Shown: positions 21,801 through 32,400 of the stretch, in pieces
Position numbering within the stretch: position 1 is the stretch's first letter
Layout: each line of letters opens with the position of its first letter
Assembly (NCBI GenBank): GCA_964036195.1
Contig: OZ038460.1
Span: 313,504-377,503, forward strand
Origin: Sphaerolaimus hirsutus
Lineage: Eukaryota; Nematoda; Chromadorea; Monhysterida; Sphaerolaimidae
DNA: 64,000 nucleotides
Reading direction: 5' to 3'
The notes under the pieces: generated by a model
Database searches by the model: none
Told to the model about the DNA's origin: nothing
The model's input: only the letters and a program-made list of their open reading frames with translations
Made by a program: the position numbers and the translations under genes

Positions 21801-23808
21801 TTACGTCCTTGGGGGGGGGGGGGGCTTGGAGGTGGCTTGCGGATGGTCGCGGGAGCAAAATATATAGGCTTTTTCAAGGTGTAGAATGCCAAAAATGGGG
21901 ACAAATCGCCAAAATGGGTAGGAAATAGCCAAAATAGGTTAAAAATATAACTATGTACATGGTCCGGCTGAAAAGTCCCCGGGCAGTGCTCGCCATTCGC
22001 GCTAGGGGTAAGCTGCTGTCATAACATTTTGGCAGGTGAAAATATCAGGTGTTTTGAGTTTTGAGTTTTCACCCAAAATTACACCCCTTTAGCTCCACCC
22101 ACTGCGGAACTGTGGGGGTTACAATTTCGGTCATTTTGTACATGATGTACAAAATGACCGAAATTGTAACCCGCACAGTTCCGCAGTGGGTGGAGCTAGA
22201 GGGGTGAAATTTTGGGTGAAAACTCAAAACACCTGATATATTAACGTGTTAAAATTTTATAACCGTAGCTTACCCCTAGCGTGAATGGCGAGCACTGCCC
22301 GGGGACTTTTCAGCCCGACCATGTACATAGCCGAAAATAGCAATTTTGAAACTAAAAATTAGGGAAACGTTTTTTGGTGAAATTTACAGAAAAATCACTC
22401 AAAATTTGCTCCACGTAGCAGGATAGATAGCCAAAATATTTGCCTAAGGGTACATAGATATATATAACAAAATTGCAGACCTGCGGCAGCGACTAGTGCT
22501 CGTTGTGCCCGTTTCAGCTACAGCAGCAGACGGGGCCAATTGACTCTGCAGGGAGAGAGCCCACCTTGTACATGGTCCGGCTGAAAAGTCCCCGGGCAGT
22601 GCTCGCCATTCGCGCTAGGGGTAAGCTGCTGTCATAACATTTTGGCAGGTGAAAATATCAGGTGTTTTGAGTTCTCACCTAAAATTTCACCCCTCTAGCT
22701 CCACCCACTGAGGAACTGTGGGGGTTACAATTTCGGTCAATTTGTACCGATGTACAAATGGTGCTCTAGCTCAATGATGCTATAAGTTGTGATGATGAAA
22801 CTTTGGCTAGTGTAAGCCAACCGGTTTTTTTGACGATGTGCTGATAGTATTCAACACTTTCATATTTACACATTATTGCTTGAGGTAAAAATAATATGCA
22901 AATCAGGGTGATGTGCAAGAAACGTGGGAACTGTGGTGGATGTTTTTGGTGATCATCTGGAATCATGTTGTAATGCAGTGATTTTAATGTGGTTTTGTAA
23001 TGTGCAGTAAATGAATTATGTGGATAAAATTTCCCTATGTTTCATTGCTAATGTGTAGTGGACACATTACCGTGTTCAACAGCAGTGAGTAGACTCCAAG
23101 GGGGGCTATTTTGAGAAGGAGAGGCAGAATGATAATTTGGTTAGAGAGAGTAGTGACAGGTATGACAATATGGACTAGGCTTATGCTATCATAGCTAATG
23201 TTGGTTAGTGCTGGCACATTGCCAACACTGGTGGCTTATACTAGCCAAAATTTCATGATCACAACTTAAAGAAGCGTTGAGCTAGAGCACCATTTGTACA
23301 TCAGTACAAAATGATCGAAATTGTAACCCCCACAGTTCCCCAGTGGGTGGAGCTAGAGGGGTGAAATTTTGGGTGGAAACTCAAAACACCTGATATCTTA
23401 ACCTGTCAAAATTGTATGACTGTAGCTTACCCCTAGCGCGAATGGCGAGCACTGCCCGGGGACTTTTCAGCCGGACTATGTATAAAACAATTAACTTTAC
23501 GTTTCGGTGTTTTGACAAAAGCTTTCGATTTGTTGCGAGTTCGTTTTCCTCCCCAGAGTTTCCCATCAAACAACCACAACCCCCCCCCCCCATCACACAA
23601 CAACCACAACTCTCCCCCATCACACAACATCAAAAACACCCAACCCCCCCCACCCAACCGGACAATCACACAAGCCAGCATCATCAGCCATCTCCACCTC
23701 CCCATTGGTATTCAGCACGGTCCAGCCCCTGCCCGTTGTGTCGCCGCTCGCCGAGCTGCTCAACGAATTGCGTCGACTCGTTTTCTCCTTTTCCGGTTTT
23801 TGGGACAT
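15869..23808 (-). CDS. CCPG1-like gene, duplicated 3'-truncated copy 1
   Basis: Eight exons, minus strand: 23808-23672 (start ATG), 22543-22481, 21286-21178, 19932-19800, 19401-19290, 19073-18949, 17388-17279, 16126-15869. All borders are GT/AG and phases agree (2,2,0,1,2,1,0,0), giving 349 codons without a stop. They encode the LIR-type GWTVL segment, the Cys motif, the acidic segment, the membrane span and the first lumenal coiled-coil exons. The eight downstream exons of copy 2 are absent. Exon sequences differ from copy 2 by a few mostly conservative changes (e.g. Thr/Ala at residue 10, Ile/Val-class change in the span), so this copy is not obviously decayed. Without a new 3' exon the frame runs into the intron for nine codons and stops. 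It lies downstream of copy 2 in the same orientation. Confidence 0.7.
16554..17259. mobile_element. Family D element, 706 bp, 4-bp target duplication AAAT
   Basis: Starts GGGGAGTTTCATTCCAAAA and ends TTTTGGAATGGAACTCCCC. Flanked by AAAT on both sides (16550-16553, 17260-17263). The paralogous position near 39320 lacks it. The interior has tandem GGAAATGAAAC-like words. The right end lies 19 bp from the start of exon 17388-17279. Confidence 0.85.
17449..18090. repeat. Family K element with a nested family A MITE
   Basis: Ends CACACAGATTAGTTGACA and TGTCAACTAGCGTGTGTG. The uninterrupted paralogue is at 42059-42270. The family A MITE at 17540-17959 accounts for the length difference. Confidence 0.75.
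17540..17959. mobile_element. Family A MITE, 420 bp, with paralogous empty site
   Basis: Ends TACCGTATTTCCTCGAAATA and the inverse. The paralogue at 42141-42160 reads GATAGAGCATAGTTAATTT with a single TA at 42151-42152. The insertion therefore duplicated TA, as Tc1/mariner-type elements do. It is closely related to the copy at 61921-62373. Confidence 0.9.
20037..20345. repeat. Family C left-end fragment
   Basis: Starts CAGGGGTCTCCAATGAGG, with GCTATCTATC words; truncated on the right. It is also present at 44858 in copy 2, so it predates the duplication. Confidence 0.6.
21402..21960. repeat. Transposon end fragments in copy 1 intron
   Basis: Includes a CAGGGACGTAGCCACGATTT end (also at 48461), a GGCGCC-rich patch, and a reversed family C-type end near 21800. 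Part of it (about 21772-22345) is missing from copy 2. Confidence 0.45.
21967..22321. mobile_element. Family L palindromic element
   Basis: Left arm reads CATGGTCCGGCTGAAAAGTC near 21959 and the right arm is its inverse ending near 22322. The centre is TGTACATGATGTACA at about 22137. The element is one long imperfect hairpin flanked by TA. Copy 2 of the gene lacks it. Confidence 0.7.
22571..23480. mobile_element. Family L element, 910 bp, shared by both gene copies
   Basis: Ends CATGGTCCGGCTGAAAAG and CTTTTCAGCCGGACTATG, flanked by TA. A second inverted repeat (GGTGCTCTAGCTCAA and its inverse) lies inside at about 22758-23300. The paralogue is 49032-49917, so insertion preceded the duplication. 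Confidence 0.75.
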
Positions 23809-24156
23809 TTTTGGGATTTTTAAGTGTTTTTTGGGGCCTGAAATTTGGGTGGGTATGAGATTGTATTGTGGTGTGATGATTGTAGCATGCGATTTACAGA
23901 TAATTTTACCGTGTTTTGGTGAATTAAGTCACTTGAATGAATGCGAGACAAATTCATGGATGGATGTGGTGATGTGGTGGTGATCAATGTGATGGAGTAA
24001 AAACCCCATTTTAATGGTTAATTTAGATGGTATAATGTAGGTTGAATGTACTCTGCGGACAATCGAGTTGTGACACGTCGTCCGTGACGCAAGAACACGT
24101 TGCCGGCAACGTGGGCAAATGATTTGTCAGCATTCGTTTACTAATTGGCTTAGGTC

Positions 24157-24755
24157 TAGGGTGTCAAATTTCTGTTTTCCGTTTCCGTTTTTCGCAGGCA
24201 AATTTTTTCCGTTTTCCGTTCCGTTTTCCGGCCACTGAAATTTTTTTCCCGTTTTCCGTTCCGTTTTCCGGCCACTATTTTTTCCGTTTCCGTTTTTCCG
24301 GCTCATTTTCCGTTTTCTGGTTAAAATTTCAGTTTTTCTGCCTTTTTTCTGTTTTCCGGCTCAATTTCCAGTTTTTCCACCTTTTTTCCGTTTTTTGCCT
24401 CAATTTTCTGCTTTCCGCATCATTTTACCCTTTTCTGGCTCAACTTTCAGTTTTCTGTTCCAGCCAAACTGGTAAACAGTCATGCAGATTGTCAATTATG
24501 TGGAAAAAAAATTTTATGCGAAAAATGCGAATTTTATCTTTTTTTTGGCAAAATTTCAGCAAATTTTTCCATTTCCATGCAAATTCCATTTTTCCGTTTC
24601 CGTTTTTCCGGCCCCTTTTTCCGTTTTCCGGCCACTGAAATTTTTTTTCCGTTTCCGTTTTCCGCCAAGTGCAAATTTTTTTCCGTTTTCCGGCTGCTGA
24701 AATTTTTTTTCTGTTTCCGTTTCAGTTTTCCGTAAAAATTTTTTTTGACACCCTA
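24157..24755. mobile_element. Family H hAT-like element, TTTCCG words, perfect TSD
   Basis: Ends TAGGGTGTCAAA and TTTGACACCCTA. Both flanks are CTTAGGTC (24149-24156, 24756-24763). The paralogous empty site at 50393-50400 has one CTTAGGTC. The interior consists largely of TTTCCG / GTTTTCCGG words on one strand. No transposase. Confidence 0.9.
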
Positions 24756-27700
24756 CTTAGGTCCAAGTGACACTCGTACCTCCTTCCAGAGATTGAGCGC
24801 GTCACCAAAACACTCAGACAATTTATTTTACATTTTACAGAATTTTACATTTACGGGGCCTGGGCGTGCCCCGGGAGCTGCAACAATATCCAGAAATGCA
24901 TGACTGGCATTACGCCGACTGCCACCAACAATGAACCGATGTAGGCCCGCTTGGCATGTAATCGTTCAACTAGGTATCTACAATCGATGTGAGGCAAACG
25001 TTGAGCGATTCTTCTGTAATTTTTCCTCAAAATCGCTATAGGTATTTGCTATCTATCCAGCCCCCGTGAGGGTCAAAACCTTGGAAACCCCTGATTCGAT
25101 TTTTATATGCCGAACGGGTCTACATTCCAAGCGGCACAGAGCCCAATGAACCATGGGACAATCCGCCCACGAATTGTTTTTTTAATGTCAAGAGTATTTA
25201 TCAAATGTCATGCAAAATTTCACGCCAACTCCTCAAGCGTCATCCAAAATGGAGGACAAATTTTTTGCATAAAAGTTGACAGAAATTTGCAGAATCTGCT
25301 GATTCTCGCGGCTGCCATGAAAATCGACTGGGTGGAATCGAACCCTGATATTTAATGAACATTTCAACAAAAAAAAACAACAATATTTGAAATTGTAAAT
25401 ATGTACACGTTCATTTGTAATTTCTTGACTAGCGCCCAAATAAACTAAACCAGCAAATATCGTATGGGTACAGTGTGATCATTGAAATTGGAACAGTAGA
25501 TTTTTCACAGCTTTTTAAAATAGACAAAACCACGATAAATGTACGAGTATTCTAGGTGAATATTTTGTTTTATTAAAAACAATGACGAAAACAATTTTAA
25601 AATGCACATCATGTGCCACTCCCAGAACCAGCGAAATGGCAAATGTCATGAAAGTGTCAAAAGTCGTGAAAAGGTCATGAAAAATGTGAAGGACCGGTGA
25701 AACAAATGAATATTTTAACATTTCCTAACATTATTATTGGCACTTTGCATGACATTCAACATTTTACAGGGTCTGGCAGTGGCCCCATATCATCACCAGA
25801 AGCCAATTCCGCAACTGACAAGAAAAGTGGTAAAGTACATCCATACATAAAATAATCCATAAATGACAAGTCAAGTAACTATCAAGTAAAGTTTGACATT
25901 TTATTTATACATTTACTCATCACAAGTTTACCTGTCACTTGATTTACCACTTACCACTTTTTGTCACTTTTCCACTCGCGGAATTGATCCCCAGTTGTCA
26001 GATTTTATGCGCCAAAGCTAAGGGCTAAAAAATTCATAAAACACACAGTATCGAGAAAAGCTCAAGTCTTAAAAAACCGCGGTGAAATGAAAAAAAGTTT
26101 ATAAAAAAGTATTTACAGCCAGCCTAATGAAAGTAATCGGCTTAAAATAAAAAATTCAAACGAAATCTCACACTCCAGGAAAGAACAGTCCTAAAACACC
26201 ACTAATGAAACTAAAGTAAAGTACCATCCGGAAAGTAAATACGTGCAATTTCCAACGCTAGTGCATTTCCAGCACTAATAACGATGTTGCAGGGAAAAAA
26301 GCCACATGAAAATTATAGAAACACGATAAAACTACTGGAGTAAAAGCTAAAGCTGATTATTTACAAGGTCATAAAAACAAAATAAAAAAATACGGAAATT
26401 CATGATTTGATAGAATTGAAGACAATACTGTATAGACGAAAAAAAGGGGATTTACGTAATTATTAAATTAAAAATAGCCTATACAAGTGATGTAAATCTA
26501 GCTTTTGGCGCCATTCACCAATGACACCACTGGCGCTTGGCGCCATGTCAATTTCCAGTTTTTCCACCTTTTTTCCGTTTTTTTGCCTCAATTTTCTGCT
26601 TTCCGCATCATTTTACCCTTTTCTGGCTCAACTTTCAGTTTTCTGTTCCAGCCAAACTGGTAAACAGTCATGCAGATTGTCAATTATGTGGGGAAAAAAA
26701 TTTATGCGAAAAATGCGAATTTTATCGTTTTTTTGGCAAAATTTCAGCAAATTTTTCCATTTCCATGCAAATTCCATTTTTCCGTTTCCGTTTTTCCGGC
26801 CCCTTTTTCCGTTTTCCGGCCACTGAAATTTTTTTTCCGTTTCCGTTTTCCGCCAAGTGCAAATTTTTTTCCGTTTTCCGGCTGCTGAAATTTTTTTTCT
26901 GTTTCCGTTTCAGTTTTCCGTAAAAATTTTTTTTGACACCCTACTTAGGTCCAAGTGACACTCGTACCTCCTTCCAGAGATTGAGCGCGTCACCAAAACA
27001 CTCAGACAATTTATTTTACATTTTACAGAATTTTACATTTACGGGGCCTGGGCGTGCCCCGGGAGCTGCAACAATATCCAGAAATGCATGACTGGCATTA
27101 CGCCGACTGCCACCAACAATGAACCGATGTAGGCCCGCTTGGCATGTAATCGTTCAACTAGGTATCTACAATCGATGTGAGGCAAACGTTGAGCGATTCT
27201 TCTGTAATTTTTCCTCAAAATCGCTATAGGTATTTGCTATCTATCCAGCCCCCGTGAGGGTCAAAACCTTGGAAACCCCTGATTCGATTTTTATATGCCG
27301 AACGGGTCTACATTCCAAGCGGCACAGAGCCCAATGAACCATGGGACAATCCGCCCACGAATTGTTTTTTTAATGTCAAGAGTATTTATCAAATGTCATG
27401 CAAAATTTCACGCCAACTCCTCAAGCGTCATCCAAAATGGAGGACAAATTTTTTGCATAAAAGTTGACAGAAATTTGCAGAATCTGCTGATTCTCGCGGC
27501 TGCCATGAAAATCGACTGGGTGGAATCGAACCCTGATATTTAATGAACATTTCAACAAAAAAAAACAACAATATTTGAAATTGTAAATATGTACACGTTC
27601 ATTTGTAATTTCTTGACTAGCGCCCGAATAAACTAAACCAGCAAATATCGTATGGGTACAGTGTGATCATTGAAATTGGAACAGTAGATTTTTCACAGCT

Positions 27701-28736
27701 TTTTAAAATAGACAAAACCACGATAAATGTACGAGTATTCTAGGTGAATATTTTGTTTTATTAAAAACAATGACGAAAACAATTTTAAAATGCACATCAT
27801 GTGCCACTCCCAGAACCAGCGAAATGGCAAATGTCACGAAAGTGTCAAAAGTCGTGAAAAGGTCATGAAAAATGTGAAGGACCGGTGAAACAAATGAATA
27901 TTTTAACATTTCCTAACATTATTATTGGCACTTTGCATGACATTCAACATTTTACAGGGTCTGGCAGTGGCCCCATATCATCACCAGAAGCCAATTCCGC
28001 AACTGACAAGAAAAGTGGTAAAGTACATCCATACATAAAATAATCCATAAATGACAAGTCAAGTAACTATCAAGTAAAGTTTGACGTTTTATTTATACAT
28101 TTACTCATCACAAGTTTACCTGTCACTTGATTTACCACTTACCACTTTTTGTCACTTTTCCACTCGCGGAATTGATCCCCAGTTGTCAGATTTTATGCGC
28201 CAAAGCTAAGGGCTAAAAAATTCATAAAACACACAGTATCGAGAAAAGCTCAAGTCTTAAAAAACCGCGGTGAAATGAAAAAAAGTTTATAAAAAAGTAT
28301 TTACAGCCAGCCTAATGAAAGTAATCGGCTTAAAATAAAAAATTCAAACGAAATCTCACACTCCAGGAAAGAGCAGTCCTCAAACACCACTAATGAAACT
28401 AAAGTAAAGTACCATCCGGAAAGTAAATACGTGCAATTTCCAACGCTAGTGCATTTCCAGCACCAATAACGATGTTGCAGGGGAAAAAGCCACGTGAAAA
28501 TTATAGAAAGACGATAAAACTACTGGAGTAAAAGCTAAAGCTGATTATTTACAAGGTCATAAAAACAAAATAAAAAAATACGGACATTCATGATTTGATA
28601 GAATTGAAGACAATACTGTATAGACGAAAAAAAGGGGATTTACGTAATTATTAAATTAAAAATAGCCTATACAAGTGATGTGAATCTAGCTTTTGGCGCC
28701 ATTCACCAATGACACCACTGGCGCTTGGCGCCATGT
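24361..28736. repeat. Tandem duplication, unit 2188 bp, two copies
   Basis: 24361-26548 and 26549-28736 are nearly identical with a constant offset of 2188 bp. The unit includes the right part of the family H element, so duplication followed that insertion. The unit also contains a B-box-like GGTTCGATTCC (minus strand, about 25340) without an A box, and a family O element at about 25806-25985. Confidence 0.95.
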
Positions 28737-28739
28737 AAA

Positions 28740-29097
28740 TACCGTAAATCCTCGAATATGTCCCCCCTCTTGTGAGTGAGGAAAAAATACCCCCCCCCCC
28801 TCGAATAACTCCCCCCACTATGATGGGTAGAAAACATTTCACATTTACAAAAAACGTTTTATGTATTTAATATGTAAATATATGTATTATCTAACATCAA
28901 TTTCGCTGCCTGAATTGTGAATTTTGTATTCCTACAAACGATTTATGTCACCAAATTTATCCCTTTTGTGCAGTAAAGTAATCATACATTTTATTGAAAA
29001 TTCTAATGAAAAAATAACTCCCCCTCAAATAACTCCCCCTCAAAAACTTCTGACGAAAAATTAACTCCCCGGGGGACTTATTCGAGGATATACGGTA
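28740..29097. repeat. Family A variant MITE, 358 bp
   Basis: Ends TACCGTAAATCCTCGAATA and TTATTCGAGGATATACGGTA. C-rich left and G-rich right subterminal runs. It lies just past the last exon of the CCPG1-like gene. Confidence 0.75.
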
Positions 29098-29427
29098 TAT
29101 GGAAATATGTCGGTTTTTACATCACCAATGTCATTCTATAAAGAAGATCAGTTAAATTCAACCTAGAAGCTATGGCCGGTAATTTTATCGAATATTACTG
29201 GTTTTAATACACGCCATTCAAAAAAACTTTTCTATTAAAAACACACACAATTGAATCGCCTTTTTTCCACTGTATAAGAGCTAAATATTTATGTACAAAA
29301 ATATGTGGATGCAACTAGGTATTTAATTACTCGCATAGGAACACTTCACACTTAACACTAAATACTACGTAGCACAAAGATTATGAACAATACACAAAAG
29401 TGTATAAATTTGTACAATCGGTGGAAC

Positions 29428-32400
29428 TTAGAAGCACGGTGGCGGGGTAATTTCGCGACTGAAGCTCCGCCCACATGAAATTTCATCCCAGTCACTCATA
29501 TCGTCATCTGTGATGTTTAAGTGTCAAGTTGTTTTTTACGATCCATTCATATGCCGACTTAAAAGTGTTCAAGTGACAAGAAAAGTTGTAAAGCATTTTC
29601 AAGCAAAGTAAGTTAAGTTGTAACTGGCAAGCATTTTCATACAAATGTACTCTTCGCTTAACGTTTACTTGCCAGATGACATATTTACACTGAAAACTGC
29701 CATAATGCGTCTACGCACACTAGTTTTCAACGGAAATTTCGACAGTCAACTAGTTTTCGAACCAAACAAACCAGAATCATCATCCGAAAGGTCCTTCCAT
29801 CCAACATTTTTCTCTCCGCCCCCACTTTTCCTCGATTTACCCTTGGCTTTTAGTTTCCCTTTATACCCTTTTAAAGTTCCCTTTTCATTTTCGGGATTTT
29901 TGCCCTGCACCCGCCGCAATTCATTTCGACCTTTGGAACGGAGCCAATGCCAATCAGCTAGGGTAGATTTTTGTCTTTGTGCCTTTCGCTCTTCTGCTCG
30001 TCTGTGGGGATTGGCGAGAGGTTTTGAGACAACTTTTTCACGGAGAATTTTTCTTGCATTTCTTTGTTACATATTGATGCTTTTAATCTAAAAAAGTTTT
30101 TACACAACTATTGACAAAAAAATCGACAGAAAGATGCTTGCAAATATAGACTCAACAACTTTGCAAATTTTTTCAGCGATTTTGCAATCAATTTTGCGAT
30201 TTCAGACGCAAATATCTCACCGGCGAGGGCTCCGTGTGCATCTAAACTAGGTGCCCATGTAGACCCGGTGCCCATCTAGCGCTAACCAAGTGACTATGTA
30301 GACTCGGTGCGCATGTAAGGCCGTCAGATGGGCACCGGGTAACATGCGCACTGAGTTTACATGGGCACCAGGTTGTAGCGCTACATGTGCACCGGGCGGG
30401 AATCGTGGATGACATTGTACCAATGTAGCAAAAACGTATTTACGTTAACTCTAAATACCTGGGTATTTGGGTATTTATACTTACGTTGACGTTTTCCAAA
30501 AATACCTTTACATTTTGTTACGTTTTCCTGGCAAAATTACCCGGATAAATCGTAAAAAATAAGTTAGGTACATATGTTAAAAAACATGTTACCCCAACCT
30601 TGGATTATTACTTATAATATCAGAGCACTTCTCGAATAAATAAATACATTTTAGTATTTAAACTTGAAATTTGGAAAAAGGTATTTACGTTTACGTTTTC
30701 CAAAAATACCAGTATTTTAACAAAACTGCATTGTACTCGTACATGGGAATGGTGCACATGTAGACCCCATGCATATAAACCCGGTGCCCATGTAGACCGG
30801 TGCCCATCTAGCGCTAACCAAGTGACTATGTAGACTCGGTGCGCATGTAAGGCCGTCAGATGGGCACCGGGTAACATGCGCACTGAGTTTACATGGGCAC
30901 CAGGTTGTAGCGCTACATGTGCACCGGGCGGGAATCGTGGATGACATTGTACCAATGTAGCAAAAACGTATTTACGTTAACTCTAAATACCTGGGTATTT
31001 GGGTATTTATACTTACGTTGACGTTTTCCAAAAATACCTTTACATTTTGTTACGTTTTCCTGGCAAAATTACCCGGATAAATCGTAAAAAATAAGTTAGG
31101 TACATATGTTAAAAAACATGTTACCCCAACCTTGGATTATTACTTATAATATCAGAGCACTTCTCGAATAAATAAATACATTTTAGTATTTAAACTTGAA
31201 ATTTGGAAAAAGGTATTTACGTTTACGTTTTCCAAAAATACCAGTATTTTAACAAAACTGCATTGTACTCGTACATGGGAATGGTGCACATGTAGACCCC
31301 ATGCATATAAACCCGGTGCCCATGTAGACCGGTGCGCATGTACAGTTGAATCACATGCGCACCGGGTCTACATGGGCACCGGATAGAAATACATGGGCAC
31401 TGAGCCTACCTGCGCACCGAGTTTACATGCGCACCGGTAGGGTTCAAACGATATATCGTATCGAATATCGAATATCGGATATCGACCATTTTTTAATATC
31501 GAATATCGAATATCGATATCGAAAATTTTGAAAAAATATCGAATATCGAATATCGATATCGAAAATTTTGAAAAAATATTGAATATCGATATCGAATATC
31601 GACCATTTTTTCGATATATCGAACCTATATTGTGTCCCAAAAACAAGTTATCATTTTCATTTTGAGATATTCATGATTGATCTGATGTGCTTGATCTGAT
31701 CTGAGAATTGTATTAGATGAGTAAAAGTACAGTACTTATAATGTCATTTTTGTTGGAGTGCTAAATTTGAAGCCAGAAAATGCTGATATTCTATTTTTTG
31801 CAACATGCCCTTAGCAATCAGGTTATCAGTATAAACTAATATCTACCAATTGTTATTTGTCTGATACACATTCATTCATCATGTTTTTTTCTACATGTTC
31901 TACTTTTGAGTGATGTAAACCTTGTTAATATCACTTGTACCATTCACATTTAACTAAAGAGATGATTAACCATGCGTGCAACCACATGAAAATACAATCT
32001 GTCACTTGAAATATGCCTTGCTATACCAAAAGCAAATCGCAATATCGAATATCGAAAATATCGAAATATCGAATATCGAATATCGACCATTTTTTAATAT
32101 CGAATCTCGAATATCGATATCGAGGTTCCATATCGTATCGATATCGAATATCGAGTTTCAGAAAAAAATATCGAATATCGAATATCGATATCGAAAAGTC
32201 ATATCGTTTGAACCCTACGCACCGGCACAGACCCATCTCACCTCTCACTCCATTCCTTCCCATTTGGCACAGAACTTCCGCCAGTCCCTTCACAAGCGAC
32301 ATCTTCCCCACTACAGTAACCCTCATCAGGCACGCTACCGTAACCCTCAACACCCCCATGCAAAACCCTGTGGACATTCGTATTTGTGCGCACAAATAGG

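Larger units (their letters stand above)
15684..24819. repeat. Segmental duplication, copy 1 (5' half of the CCPG1-like gene)
   Basis: Matches 37583-50456 across exons, introns and several old transposons. Each copy also has private transposon insertions. The left edge abuts the Gln/Glu array, and the right edge (after CACTCAGAC) abuts a family B fragment. Confidence 0.85.

Noticed and set aside
31346-32395. Arg/Tyr/Ile/Ser repeat frames (RYRISNIE)
   Set aside because: They are produced by the ATATCGA words of the family F element.
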